A stretch of DNA of 64,000 nucleotides from JBBRYK01 sp038237665 (GCA_038237665.1 JBBRYK010000006.1:5730-69729); one strand, 5' to 3'; shown: positions 1 to 8,621, counted from the stretch's first letter. Numbers and translations: made by a program. The notes: generated by a model from the sequence alone, not told the origin.

Positions 1-2
1 TG

Positions 3-308
3 CGACGTGACCTGGAGTTCCGAGGCGTGACCTTGAGCGACGACCTCGGCACCGCGGGGGTATCGACGCGGATCCCTCCGTTGGAAGCCGTCGTGCGCGC
101 TGTGCAAGCCGGGATCGACATGGTGTACGTCGCCGGCGTAGGGAGCGACGACGACGCGATCGGCGAAAGGGCCTACGACGCCTGCCTCCGACGCCGGGCC
201 TTCCAGTCTCTCTCAGAGTGGACCGACTCAGAACAAAACAAAAAGCCCGCTCAGTGCGGGCTTTTCATCGGGGCGCCGAGATTTGAACTCGGGAATGCAG
301 GCGCGTAG
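3..308 (+). CDS. C-terminal part of a glycoside hydrolase family 3 protein (NagZ-like), truncated by the window edge
   Basis: The frame is open from the first bases and lacks its 5' part. Near the start it reads FRGVTLSDDLG, the GH3 signature in which the first Asp of SDD is the catalytic nucleophile. It then shows AVRAVQAGIDMVYVAG, typical of beta-N-acetylhexosaminidases that trim peptidoglycan or glycoconjugates. The recognisable family sequence ends near position 215. The frame then runs without a stop through the terminator at 241-265 and the tRNA-derived repeat at 266-294 and stops at 306-308, so the last 30 or so residues are probably not native protein. The substrate cannot be told from this fragment. 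Confidence 0.7.
   Translation, partial: RRDLEFRGVTLSDDLGTAGVSTRIPPLEAVVRAVQAGIDMVYVAGVGSDDDAIGERAYDACLRRRAFQSLSEWTDSEQNKKPAQCGLFIGAPRFELGNAGA
241..265 (-). terminator. Intrinsic terminator, probably the original terminator of tRNA-Pro
   Basis: A perfect 10-bp stem (AAAAGCCCGC / GCGGGCTTTT) closes a 5-nt loop. On the minus strand it is followed by a T-rich tail (TTTTTGTTTTG). It sits immediately beyond the tRNA-Pro 3'-end copy at 266-294, just where a tRNA terminator would be. The convergent GH3 gene could also use it in the plus direction, where the T-run is shorter. Confidence 0.8.
266..294. repeat. 29-bp tRNA-Pro 3'-end duplicate, probable att site (distal island end)
   Basis: These 29 bp are identical, in the same orientation, to 26204-26232, which covers the 3' acceptor strand and T arm of the intact tRNA-Pro plus two bases beyond. 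No complete tRNA can be folded here: the sequence diverges from tRNA after position 294 and no anticodon arm with U33 is formed. This is the pattern left when a tyrosine recombinase integrates an element into a tRNA 3' end. Positions 295-412 beyond it hold no recognisable gene, only a short palindrome (GGCT-TCTAG-AGCC). Confidence 0.8.
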
Positions 309-412
309 TCGCCAGCTGGCTTCTAGAGCCAAATTTAGCCGGTTTTTGGTGGCCCCCTCGTTGGGAGTCATGCTGCCCGGCCCCCCTGCGCCTGCCGGAG
401 TGTCTCCCCCGG

Positions 413-1276
413 TCAGAGGCCCAGTAGGCGTATTGCGTTCCGCTTGAGAATCAAAGGCTTCACCTCGTCCTTGAAGCCCGCGTCCTCGAAGTCCGCGAGC
501 CAGCGGTCGGGCGTGATCATCGGGTAGTCGGAGCCGAAGAGCACTCGATCCTTGAGCAGCGTGTTCGCGTAGCGGATCAATAGAGGCGGGAAGTACTTCG
601 GTGACCAGCCGGAGAGGTCGATGTAGACCTGCTGCTTGTGCAGGGCGATCGAGATCGCCTCGTCCTGCCAGGGGAACGAGGGGTGCGCGAGCACGATCTT
701 CAACTCGGGAAAGTCGACCGCCACGTCGTCGACGTAGATCGGGTTCGAGTACTTGAGGCGGATGCCGCCGCCGCCAGGTAGACCGGCGCCGATCCCCGAA
801 TGGCCAGTGTGGAAGAGCGCGGGCAGGCCCGCTTCGGCGATCGTCTCGTAGAGCGGGTAGAACGCGTGGTCGTTCGGGAAGAACGCCTGGATGTTCGGGT
901 GGAACTTGAAGCCCCGGACACCGTAATCCCGGATCAGCCGGGCCGCTTCCTCCACACCCTTGGCGCCCTTGTTCGGATCGATCGACGCGAACGGGATCAG
1001 CACGTCGTCGTTGGCCGCGGCGACCTCGGCGATCTCCTCGTTCGGCACGGCACGCCGGCCGGTCACGGACTCCGCATCGACGGTGAAGACGACGGCCGCC
1101 ATGTTCCGCTCGCGGTAGTACGCGGCCACGTCCTCGACCGTGGGCAACCCCGATTCGCCGAAGTACCGCGCCGCGGCTTCGCGCCACTCGGGCCGGAGTC
1201 CGTCCTCCCCGCTCCGCCCCACCTCCGCATGGGTGTGCACGTCGATCGCGACGACGTTCTCGACGTCGATGCTCAT
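413..1276 (-). CDS. Amidohydrolase-2 family (ACMSD-like) metal-dependent hydrolase/decarboxylase
   Basis: This 287-residue TIM-barrel protein has the family's metal ligands: the HTH pair in IDVHTHAE near the N-terminus, His in GFKFHPN, His in FHTGHSG, His in LAHPSFPW and a C-terminal Asp in FGSDYP. Relatives include aminocarboxymuconate-semialdehyde decarboxylase, resorcylate and related aromatic-acid decarboxylases, and 4-oxalomesaconate hydratase. It is the last gene of the long catabolic operon, 42 bp after the amidase. A role in aromatic-acid or ring-cleavage-product turnover fits the context, but the substrate is not visible. No clear terminator was seen between it and the island end. 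Confidence 0.75.
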   Translation of the reverse strand: MSIDVENVVAIDVHTHAEVGRSGEDGLRPEWREAAARYFGESGLPTVEDVAAYYRERNMAAVVFTVDAESVTGRRAVPNEEIAEVAAANDDVLIPFASIDPNKGAKGVEEAARLIRDYGVRGFKFHPNIQAFFPNDHAFYPLYETIAEAGLPALFHTGHSGIGAGLPGGGGIRLKYSNPIYVDDVAVDFPELKIVLAHPSFPWQDEAISIALHKQQVYIDLSGWSPKYFPPLLIRYANTLLKDRVLFGSDYPMITPDRWLADFEDAGFKDEVKPLILKRNAIRLLGL

Positions 1277-1318
1277 GCGAGTGCGGTGATGAACGGGCTG
1301 AGGAAGCCGGTGGTCGGC

Positions 1319-2713
1319 TCAACCTGGGCCATCGAGACCTCCTGTCGGGGTGGCTACGAAGACGGGATCGAGAGCTTGCACCGCCACGCGGGCGGCTGCG
1401 AGGGCCTCCGCCTCATGGAAGCGGCGAGCGACGATCTGGATGCCGTTGGGGAGCGCGATCGACGGCAGGCTGAGCAGATTGACCCAGACGACGTCGCGCA
1501 TGTGGTCGAAGAGGTCTCGGGTCGCGGCCTCGTCGAGCCAGAAGTCGAACTCGAGCGGCGGCGCCTTCATCCCCGCGACGGGCGCGACGATCAGCGGGCA
1601 CTCCTCCATCAGCAGTGCGGTCTCCTGAGCGGTCCGCCGGCGCTCGGCGTACGAGGCCGCGTAGCGCCCGAGGCTGTCGCCGATGTCGAAGAGGCCGAAC
1701 ATGACCTCGATGTGCTGCCGGTTCCCCTTCGCGATCAGCCCGTCCCAGGCGGGCAGCGCCGAGTGCAGCAGCTCTGACCCCACGAGCTCGGCCCAGAGCT
1801 CCGGCGCCCGCGGGGCGTTCGGGATGCCGCCTGCGACGACCTCGTAGCCGTCCTGCTCGAGCGCTGCGCACATGCGGTCCAGCTCACGCTCGATGTCCGG
1901 CTCGATCGCCGCTCCCGTCTCGCGCAACATCCGCAGCACCTTGCGCGGGCCGGCCGGGACTGGGTCGACGACCGGAACGCTGACCGGGTCGCGCGGATCA
2001 GGGCCGGCCAGAACCTCGTACGTCGCCCACAGATCGTCGAGCGAGCGGGCGAGCGGACCGATCGAGTTCATCAGGTCGAGCGTCATGCCCCCGGCCGCGG
2101 GGTTCAGCGCCTGCACGTGCGGGACCCGCCCCGCGGACGGCCGCAGGCCGAAGATGCCGCAGAAGCTCGCCGGCACGCGGATCGACCCGCCGTAGTCGGC
2201 ACCGAGCCCGACGGCCGCCATGCCCGCGGTCACGGCGGCGGCGTCCCCACCGGTTGACCCTCCGGGTGTGAGGCTTAGATCCCGCGGGTTTCGCGTCGGA
2301 GGGTAGAGGTCGTTGACCGTGTTCCAGCGGATCTGGAAGTCGGGCTGGTTGCACTTGCCGACGACGAACGCCCCGGCGTCGAGAAGCCGTTGGACGGCGA
2401 GGGAGGTGCCGGGCGAGCGGCGGTCGGCGAAGGCCTTGACCGCCTCCGTGTGACGCATCCCCTCAACATCGAAGTGATCCTTGATCGACACCGGGACGCC
2501 GTCGAGCGGCAGATGCCCGCGGCCCTCGTGCGCGCGGTCCGCGGCGTCCGCCTCGTCGAGCACGGACCCGCGAAGCTCGATGATTGCGTGGACGTCGCCG
2601 TCGACCGCCTCGATGCGGTCGAGGTGGGCCGCGAGCACGTCGCGGCGGCTGACCGTCCGCTCGCCGACCAACCGAACGATCTCCGTCGCGGTCAACTCGT
2701 GGAGCTCAGCCAT
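1319..2713 (-). CDS. Amidase-signature family hydrolase
   Basis: A 464-residue amidase-signature enzyme that hydrolyses carboxylic amides through a Ser-cisSer-Lys triad. Visible residues are the Lys in PVSIKDHFDV, the GGSTGGDAAAV loop (usually GGSSGG) and the nucleophile Ser in GGSIRVPASFCG. The ATG at 2713 overlaps the end of the acyl-CoA synthetase gene by 8 bp, so it is translated in the same operon. Cargo beside a protocatechuate pathway suggests release of an aromatic or side-chain acid from an amide. That is an inference, because the family has very broad specificity and includes GatA-like enzymes. No gatC or gatB partner is present, so a transamidosome role is unlikely. Confidence 0.8.
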   Translation of the reverse strand: MAELHELTATEIVRLVGERTVSRRDVLAAHLDRIEAVDGDVHAIIELRGSVLDEADAADRAHEGRGHLPLDGVPVSIKDHFDVEGMRHTEAVKAFADRRSPGTSLAVQRLLDAGAFVVGKCNQPDFQIRWNTVNDLYPPTRNPRDLSLTPGGSTGGDAAAVTAGMAAVGLGADYGGSIRVPASFCGIFGLRPSAGRVPHVQALNPAAGGMTLDLMNSIGPLARSLDDLWATYEVLAGPDPRDPVSVPVVDPVPAGPRKVLRMLRETGAAIEPDIERELDRMCAALEQDGYEVVAGGIPNAPRAPELWAELVGSELLHSALPAWDGLIAKGNRQHIEVMFGLFDIGDSLGRYAASYAERRRTAQETALLMEECPLIVAPVAGMKAPPLEFDFWLDEAATRDLFDHMRDVVWVNLLSLPSIALPNGIQIVARRFHEAEALAAARVAVQALDPVFVATPTGGLDGPG

Positions 2714-4643
2714 GGGCCCGCGCAAAGGCGACGAACGGCTCGAGGACGGCCGGGTCGGCGAGCGCGTCCCGGCTCGCGACCTCCTCGAGGGCTGCGCCGA
2801 GCAGGATGCGCTTTACCGGGAGTTCGAGCTTCTTGCCCGTCAGCGTCTTCGGAATCGCGGGCACTGCCTCGATGCGGTCCGGCCCGTGCCGCGGCGACAG
2901 GCTCGAGCGCAGCGCGGCCACGATTCGCGCACGCAGCGCGTCGTCGAGCTCAAGCCCACCGATGAGGACGACGAAGAGGATCAGCTCGCCGGCTCCGCCC
3001 TCCGCGTCTTCGAGGTGGACGACCAGCCCCTCGCTCACCTCGTCGAGCTCCTCCAGAACGGCGTAGAAGTCGCCGGTGCCCAGACGCACTCCGCCGCGGT
3101 TGAGCGTGGCATCGGAGCGACCGGTGATGACTGAGCCTCCGCTCTCGGTGAGCAGGATCCAGTCGCCCTGCCGCCAGACGCCCGCATAGCGGTCGAAGTA
3201 CGACGCGCGGTACCGCACCCCACCGGGGTCGTTCCAGAAGCCGACCGGCATCGACGGCATCGGCTTCGCGATCACGAGCTCGCCGACCACGGGGCGGCCG
3301 TCGAGGTCGAGCGCCCGTGCGTCGACGCCGAGGCAGCGAACGGACATTTCCCCGGCGCGGAGCGGCACGAGCGGACTGCAGGCGGTGAAGCCGGAGCAGA
3401 CGTCCGTGCCCCCGGAGCCGTTGTTGAGGAACACGTCCGGCCCGAACTGGCCCGTGACCCAGCCGTAGGCATCGGGCGAGAGCGGCGAGCCCGCCGAGCC
3501 GAGGACGCGGAGCGGGTGCAGGTCGAAATCGCGGGCGGGCTGGAGGCCGGCCTTCCGCCACAGCGCGATCATGGCCGGGTTCGTCCCGAACATCGTCGCG
3601 CGCGTCTCCGCGACGATGCGCCAGAGCTCGGCCACGTCCGGGTGCGCCGGGTTGCCGTCGAACGTGACGATCTCAGCGCCGACGAGGAGGCCCGAGACGA
3701 GCGCGTTCCACATCATCCAGGCAGTTGTCGTCGGCCAGAAGAGGCGGTCGCCGCGACCCAGGTCCCACTGGAGCCCATGGAGCTTCAGGTGCTCGAGCAG
3801 GATGCCGCCGTGCCCGTGCACGATCGCCTTTGGCAATCCGGTCGTCCCCGACGAGAAGAGAACGTAGAGCGGGTGCGCGAACGGCACCGCCTCGAACGCG
3901 AGCGGCCCCGGCTCGGCGAGCAGCTCGTCCCAGCCCCCGCGCGAACCGAACTCGCCGTACGGCACGTGCACCGTCGTCGCCAGGGACGACAGGCCCGCCT
4001 CGACCGCGGCCACCTCGGCGGAGCGGTCGACCGCCTTGTCGCCGTAGCGGTACCCGGACACGGTTAGCAGAACCTTCGGCTCGATCTGGGCGAAGCGGTC
4101 GACGACCGCGCGCGCGCCGAACTCGGGCGCGCACGAGGCCCAGATCGCTCCGAGACTGGCCGTGGCGAGGAACGCGACCAGCGTCTCGGGAATGTTCGGC
4201 AGGTAGGCGACGACGCGGTCGCCCTTGCCGACACCGAGTCGCTCGAGGCCCGCGCGCGCCCGTGCCACCTGGTCGCGAAGCTCGCCGAACGTGAGGTCGA
4301 CCGGCGGCCGCGTGTGCGAGCGGCCGTGTACGGCCGGCCGGTCGAGGCCGTCCTCGGCGCCGACCATGTTCTCCGCATAGTTGAGGAGCGCGGCCGGGAA
4401 CCACTCGGCCCCGGGCATTGCACGTGAGCTGAGAACGGCGGTGTAGGGGGCTCGCGCGCGCACACCGAAGAAGTCCCAGACCGACGACCAGAAACCGTCG
4501 AGATCCTCGACCGACCAGCGCCACAGCTCGTCGTAGCTCTCGAACTCGAGGCCCCGGTGCTCGGCGAGCCACCTCAGATAGCGACCGATCTCCGTCCGCT
4601 CCCGCACGTCAGCTGGCGGCGTCCACACGACGTTAGAAGCCAA
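2706..4643 (-). CDS. Acetoacetyl-CoA synthetase-like acyl-CoA ligase
   Basis: This 645-residue ANL-superfamily ligase has the layout and length of acetoacetate-CoA ligase. An N-terminal WTPP segment comes first, then the AMP-binding P-loop YVLFSSGTTGLPKA, the TTAWMMWN segment, NNGSGGTDVC, the hinge ITGRSDATLNRGGVRLG and the C-terminal catalytic Lys in KTLTGKKLELP. It forms an acyl-adenylate and then the CoA thioester. The TTG at 4643 overlaps pobA by 11 bp. A GTG at 4628, just after the pobA stop, is an alternative that fits homologues better. Its presence in a protocatechuate operon is unusual. It may activate acetoacetate or another beta-keto acid produced by the pathway. Confidence 0.85.
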   Translation of the reverse strand: MASNVVWTPPADVRERTEIGRYLRWLAEHRGLEFESYDELWRWSVEDLDGFWSSVWDFFGVRARAPYTAVLSSRAMPGAEWFPAALLNYAENMVGAEDGLDRPAVHGRSHTRPPVDLTFGELRDQVARARAGLERLGVGKGDRVVAYLPNIPETLVAFLATASLGAIWASCAPEFGARAVVDRFAQIEPKVLLTVSGYRYGDKAVDRSAEVAAVEAGLSSLATTVHVPYGEFGSRGGWDELLAEPGPLAFEAVPFAHPLYVLFSSGTTGLPKAIVHGHGGILLEHLKLHGLQWDLGRGDRLFWPTTTAWMMWNALVSGLLVGAEIVTFDGNPAHPDVAELWRIVAETRATMFGTNPAMIALWRKAGLQPARDFDLHPLRVLGSAGSPLSPDAYGWVTGQFGPDVFLNNGSGGTDVCSGFTACSPLVPLRAGEMSVRCLGVDARALDLDGRPVVGELVIAKPMPSMPVGFWNDPGGVRYRASYFDRYAGVWRQGDWILLTESGGSVITGRSDATLNRGGVRLGTGDFYAVLEELDEVSEGLVVHLEDAEGGAGELILFVVLIGGLELDDALRARIVAALRSSLSPRHGPDRIEAVPAIPKTLTGKKLELPVKRILLGAALEEVASRDALADPAVLEPFVAFARAHG

Positions 4644-5796
4644 CGTAGTTCTCCGCCAGCGAGACCGCCGCGGCGTGCGAGGTCGTCACGTATCGCAGCT
4701 GCGAGAGTCGCAGCTTGCGCTCGAACGGGTCGTCCCCGGGCGGGCGGTGGAGCATCGAGGTCATCCACCAGGAGAAGTGCTCCGCCCGCCACACCCGCGG
4801 CAGGCAAAGCTTGGAATAGCGCTCGAGCGCGACGGCGTCCCGGGTGCGATACCACTCGGCGATCGATTCGGCGAGCAACCGGACGTCGCGAATGGCGAGG
4901 TTCAACCCCTTGGCGCCCGTCGGCGGGACGATGTGCGCGGCGTCGCCCGCGAGGAAGAGGCGGCCGAACTGCATCGGCTCGACCACGTAGCTCCGCATGC
5001 CGGTGACGCCCCTCTCGAGGATCGGGCCTTCCGCGAGCGTCCACCCGTCCACGCCCAGGCGCATCTGGAGCTCCTGCCAGATCCGCTCGTCGGGCCACCG
5101 GGCGATGTCCTCGTCCGGCCGGCACTGCACATAGAGGCGACTCAGCTCCGGCGTGCGCAGGCTGAGCAGCGCAAAGCCGCGATCGTGCGCGGAGTAGACG
5201 AGCTCGTCGTTCGAGGGCGCGACGGCGGCGAGGATGCCGAGCCAGCCGAACGGATACTCGCGTGAGAACTCGCTCAACACGCCGTCGGGGACACTGGAGC
5301 GGCAGACGCCGTGGAAGCCGTCACAGCCGGCGATCAGGTCGCACTCGAGCTCTTCATCCCGGCCCTCGTGCCGGAACAAGACGCGCGGCCGCTCCGACGT
5401 CAGGTCGTGGAGGGCGACCGCCTCGGCCTCGAAGAGCAAAGGCACACCTGAGGCGAGGCGGGCCTCGATCAGATCCTTCACGACCTCGGTCTGGCCGTAG
5501 ATGACGATTGTCCTGCCGCCGGTCAGGTCGCTCAGCGGGATCCGGTGCCGCTCACCGTCGAACTGGAGCTCGATCCCGTGGTGGACGATTCCCTCGCGCT
5601 GGAGGCGCTCTCCGACGCCCGCCTCGACGAGCAGGTCGACGGTCCCTTGCTCGAGCACCCCGGCGCGGATCCGGTGCTCGACGTAGTCGCGGCTGCGCGC
5701 CTCGAGGACGACCGAGTCGATGCCCTCCAGGTCGAGCAGCCGGGCGAGCGTGAGACCTGCCGGTCCGGCACCGACGATGCCGACCTGAGTTCTCAG
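4633..5796 (-). CDS. pobA: 4-hydroxybenzoate 3-monooxygenase
   Basis: This FAD- and NAD(P)H-dependent aromatic hydroxylase converts 4-hydroxybenzoate to protocatechuate. The 387-residue product begins (L/M)RTQVGIVGAGPAGL, the FAD-binding GXGXXG. It continues with IRAGVLEQGTVDLL, YGQTEVVKDLIEARL, the conserved CDLIAGCDGFHGVCR (DG motif) and GRLFLAGDAAHIVPPTGAKG (GD motif). The start is set by homology: known PobA proteins begin at this residue, and the only in-frame initiator is CTG at 5796. It overlaps the pcaC stop as CTGA and is preceded by GGAGGAG at good spacing. It feeds directly into pcaGH and the rest of the operon. Confidence 0.92.
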   Translation of the reverse strand: MRTQVGIVGAGPAGLTLARLLDLEGIDSVVLEARSRDYVEHRIRAGVLEQGTVDLLVEAGVGERLQREGIVHHGIELQFDGERHRIPLSDLTGGRTIVIYGQTEVVKDLIEARLASGVPLLFEAEAVALHDLTSERPRVLFRHEGRDEELECDLIAGCDGFHGVCRSSVPDGVLSEFSREYPFGWLGILAAVAPSNDELVYSAHDRGFALLSLRTPELSRLYVQCRPDEDIARWPDERIWQELQMRLGVDGWTLAEGPILERGVTGMRSYVVEPMQFGRLFLAGDAAHIVPPTGAKGLNLAIRDVRLLAESIAEWYRTRDAVALERYSKLCLPRVWRAEHFSWWMTSMLHRPPGDDPFERKLRLSQLRYVTTSHAAAVSLAENYVGF

Positions 5797-6164
5797 CCCA
5801 ACTCCTCCTCGAGGACGCGCTGGGCGATCGCGAAGGCCGAGTTCGCGGCCGGCACGCCGCAGTAGATCGTCGAGTGCAGGAGCACTTCCTTGATCTCGTC
5901 AGGGGTCAGGCCGTTGCGAAGGGCGGCTCGGACATGCAGCTCGAGCTCGTGGTCACGGCCGAGGGCGATCAGCGCAGTGAGCGTGATGCAGCTGCGCGTC
6001 TTACGGTCGAGGCCGGGCCGGGTCCAGATCTCGCCCCACGCGTAGCGCGTGATCAGATCCTGGAAGTCGGTCGTGAATTCCGTCGCGTTGCCGGTCGCCC
6101 GGTCGACGTGGGCGTCGCCCAGCACCTCGCGGCGCACCTTCAGGCCGTCGTCGTACGTGCTCAA
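5793..6164 (-). CDS. pcaC: 4-carboxymuconolactone decarboxylase
   Basis: This 123-residue protein of the AhpD-like carboxymuconolactone decarboxylase family decarboxylates gamma-carboxymuconolactone to 3-oxoadipate enol-lactone. Family hallmarks are KVRREVLGDAHVDRA, the WTRPGLDRKTRS segment, ELELHVRAALRNGLTPDEI and LLHSTIYCGVPAAN. The start is the TTG at 6164, overlapping the pcaD stop as TTGA and preceded by GGAGGT six bases upstream. It is a stand-alone gene here, although it follows pcaD directly, the same pair that is fused as PcaL in many actinobacteria. Confidence 0.92.
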   Translation of the reverse strand: MSTYDDGLKVRREVLGDAHVDRATGNATEFTTDFQDLITRYAWGEIWTRPGLDRKTRSCITLTALIALGRDHELELHVRAALRNGLTPDEIKEVLLHSTIYCGVPAANSAFAIAQRVLEEELG

Positions 6165-6889
6165 GCGGGCACCTCCTGGCGAAGATGGGCGAGCACCGCG
6201 GCGTTGAACGCCTCCGATTGCTCGACATTGGCGAAATGGGCTGCATCCGGGATGACGACGAGCTCCGCGCCGGCGATACCACCGGCGATCAGCTCCGCAT
6301 GCGCCGGTGGGGTCGCCGGATCGTGCGCCCCGGCGATCACGAGGGTCGGAGCATGGATCAGCGGCAAGAGCTCCCTGGCATCCCAGCCGGCAAGCGCTTC
6401 GCAGGTGCCCGCGTAGGTCTCGGGCGGGATCGCGAGCAGCATCTCCCGGAACGCGGCAGTCCCGGCAAAGCGGGGTGTGAGCCACCGGCCCAGCGAGCCC
6501 TCGGCGACCGCCGTCATGCCTTCGGCGCGAACGAGGCTCGCCCTCTGGTGATAGCCGTCGGCCGGCCCGAAGTGCGCCGACGTGCAGGCGAGGACAAGAC
6601 ACTCGATCCGGGCCGGAGCGTGCGCGTCGAGCCACATGCCGACTGCCCCGCCGATCGAGAGGCCGCAGAGCGACGCGCGGTTGACCTCGAGCTGGTCCAG
6701 TAGGTCGACCAACCCGGCCGCCAGACCTTCGATCGTGTTCGCGGACGGATGGTCGTACCGCAGCACGCGAAACGTCTCCGACAGTGCCGGAACCTGGCGG
6801 TCCCAGAGCTCGAACGTCGTCCCGATCGAGTTCGAAAGGACGAGGACGTCTGCTCCCGCCGGCCCGTCGAGTCGGTGGCGGAGCGTCAT
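6161..6889 (-). CDS. pcaD: 3-oxoadipate enol-lactonase
   Basis: This 242-residue alpha/beta hydrolase hydrolyses 3-oxoadipate enol-lactone to 3-oxoadipate. It has the oxyanion segment LVLSNSIGTTFELWDRQ, the nucleophile elbow LCGLSIGGAVG (GLSIGG), an acid in VIAGAHDPATPP and the catalytic His in DAAHFANVEQ. The ATG at 6889 overlaps the pcaB stop as ATGA. Its order before pcaC matches the PcaL fusion found in relatives. Confidence 0.92.
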   Translation of the reverse strand: MTLRHRLDGPAGADVLVLSNSIGTTFELWDRQVPALSETFRVLRYDHPSANTIEGLAAGLVDLLDQLEVNRASLCGLSIGGAVGMWLDAHAPARIECLVLACTSAHFGPADGYHQRASLVRAEGMTAVAEGSLGRWLTPRFAGTAAFREMLLAIPPETYAGTCEALAGWDARELLPLIHAPTLVIAGAHDPATPPAHAELIAGGIAGAELVVIPDAAHFANVEQSEAFNAAVLAHLRQEVPA

Positions 6890-8127
6890 CCGCCCCCGGC
6901 CCCGTAGCGTTCGAGCGCCCGATCGACGAACGCCTCGGACGAGCCGAGGTAGGTGGTTGGGTCGAGCGCATCAGCCGGCACGTCGAGCGCTCCGAAATCC
7001 CCGCCTGCGACGAGCCGGTGCGCCTCCTCGCGGCCATGTCGCTCGGAGAGGAGGAAAGCGAGCCGCTCGGAAACCGTCTCTCGACCGAGGTTCTCGCGCA
7101 TCCGCTCGGCGTTCACCTCGAGCCCCTCGAGCGCTTCGCGGATCGCGGCGGCCGCGCCTCCCGTGAGCGCGAAGGCTGCGGACAGAGCGCTCCACTCGGC
7201 CTGCCAGGCCCCGGCGGCCCGCTCGAGCTCGTGCGCCAGACCGCCCGTGAGCACGCCGGCGTGGGCGTGCACCTGCAGCGCACACGCGCGCGCGAGCGTG
7301 GAGCGCACAGGATTCCGCTTCTGCGGCATCGTCGACGAGCCGCCGCCGCTGCCCTCGGCCACCTCCCCGACCTCGCTCTGCGACAGGAGGATGATGTCGA
7401 GGCCGACCTTGGCGAGAACACCTGCCACGACGTCGAGTGCGCCGCCGAGCTGCGCGACTCGGACCCGGTTCGTGTGCCAGGGCAGGGCCGGGTGGACGAG
7501 GTCGAGCTCGTTCGCGTAGAGCCGCCTGACCTCGCAGGCCTGCTCGCCGAGCGGCGCGAGCGTCCCTGCGGCTCCGCCGAGTTGCGCGGCGAGCTCGACC
7601 GCGCGCAGCCCCTCCGCCGCGTCGATCAGGGCGACGAGCCACCCGGCTGCGCGGAACCCAAAAGTGATCGGGACGGCCTGCTGGAGCAGGGTTCGTCCGG
7701 CCGTCGGTGCCGAACGATGCTCGCGGGCGAGTTCCGCGCACGCAGCCGTGACGCGGTCCAGCTCCTCGAAGATCATCGCCCGAACCCGGCGAGCAACGAG
7801 CATCGCGGCCGTGTCAACGATGTCCTGGCTCGTCGCGCCCCAGTGGACGTACGTCGCCGCGTCGGCACGGACGACCTTCCGGAGCGCCCGCACGAGTGGC
7901 TCTGCCGCGTTGCCGGGCTGCCGCGCTTCCTCGAGGATCGCGTCGACGTCGAAGAGCTCCGGCCGGCAGGCCTCCGCGATCGCCGCCGCGGCAGCGGCCG
8001 GAATCACGCCGGCGAGCGCCTCCGCGTTCGCAAGCGCGCGCTCGGCCTCGAGCATCGCCTCGAGCCAGGCCTGATCGGACACGGCCTCACGGAAGTCGTG
8101 CGGGACGAAAAGGGCGTCGAAGGTCAC
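6886..8127 (-). CDS. pcaB: 3-carboxy-cis,cis-muconate cycloisomerase
   Basis: This 413-residue member of the fumarase/aspartase superfamily cyclises beta-carboxymuconate to gamma-carboxymuconolactone. Visible motifs are VHWGATSQDIVDTA in the first half and the superfamily signature GSSTMPQKRNPV, which carries the catalytic Ser loop. The C-terminal domain with FLLSERHGREEAHRLV follows. The start is GTG at 8127, overlapping the pcaG stop as GTGA. The reading frame is open far upstream, but homology begins at VTFDALFVPHD. Confidence 0.92.
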   Translation of the reverse strand: MTFDALFVPHDFREAVSDQAWLEAMLEAERALANAEALAGVIPAAAAAAIAEACRPELFDVDAILEEARQPGNAAEPLVRALRKVVRADAATYVHWGATSQDIVDTAAMLVARRVRAMIFEELDRVTAACAELAREHRSAPTAGRTLLQQAVPITFGFRAAGWLVALIDAAEGLRAVELAAQLGGAAGTLAPLGEQACEVRRLYANELDLVHPALPWHTNRVRVAQLGGALDVVAGVLAKVGLDIILLSQSEVGEVAEGSGGGSSTMPQKRNPVRSTLARACALQVHAHAGVLTGGLAHELERAAGAWQAEWSALSAAFALTGGAAAAIREALEGLEVNAERMRENLGRETVSERLAFLLSERHGREEAHRLVAGGDFGALDVPADALDPTTYLGSSEAFVDRALERYGAGGG

Positions 8128-8621
8128 AGCGCGAAGAAGGCCGTTTGCCGGTCGCCCTGGAGCCGGACGTCGAAGCGCAGCGCCGCATCGGTGCTCTCCG
8201 CGACCAGGGTCGCGGCCTCGTCCCCGGCTGCCGCGAGCACCGGATCCGCCGCGTTGGCCTCCGCTTCGTCCGGGAAGTAGACGCGCGTGAGGACGGGCCT
8301 GAGCAGGCCGCGCGCGAACACGAGTATCACGAGGTGGGGCGCCTGGCCGTCGACCGGCCCCGGCTTCTCCGTCACGAACGAGTAGCGGCCCTCGCCGTCG
8401 GTGCCGCAGCGCCCCCAGCCGAAGCTCGGCAAGTACGTTCCTTCGGGGCCGGCCTGCCAGATCTCGACCATCGCGTCGGGCACCGGCTCGTCGGCACCGT
8501 CGAGCACGCGGCCCTCGATTCGAAGGGCACCGCCGGGGACGAGCTCGTTCGACGGCAGCACGCAGAGGCCGATCGAGAAGAACGGCCCGACCGTCTGGGA
8601 GGGGGTCGGCAGAAGCGTCAA
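8124..8621 (-). CDS. pcaG: Protocatechuate 3,4-dioxygenase, alpha subunit
   Basis: This is the alpha chain of the intradiol ring-cleavage dioxygenase that opens protocatechuate to 3-carboxy-cis,cis-muconate. The 165 residues show TPSQTVGPFFSIGL at the N-terminus and the domain sequence VPDAMVEIWQAGPEGTY, and they lack the full set of iron ligands, as expected for an alpha subunit. The start is TTG at 8621, overlapping the pcaH stop as TTGA with GGAGG five bases upstream. It is slightly short for the family. It pairs with PcaH to make the active heteromer. Confidence 0.92.
   Translation of the reverse strand: MTLLPTPSQTVGPFFSIGLCVLPSNELVPGGALRIEGRVLDGADEPVPDAMVEIWQAGPEGTYLPSFGWGRCGTDGEGRYSFVTEKPGPVDGQAPHLVILVFARGLLRPVLTRVYFPDEAEANAADPVLAAAGDEAATLVAESTDAALRFDVRLQGDRQTAFFAL

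Noticed and set aside
266..345. A second tRNA gene next to the GH3 fragment
   Set aside because: Only the 3' acceptor/T-arm half is present. No matching 5' acceptor strand, and the candidate anticodon loops lack U33.
1319..2713. GatA subunit of the tRNA amidotransferase
   Set aside because: No gatB/gatC nearby, and the gene lies in a catabolic operon.
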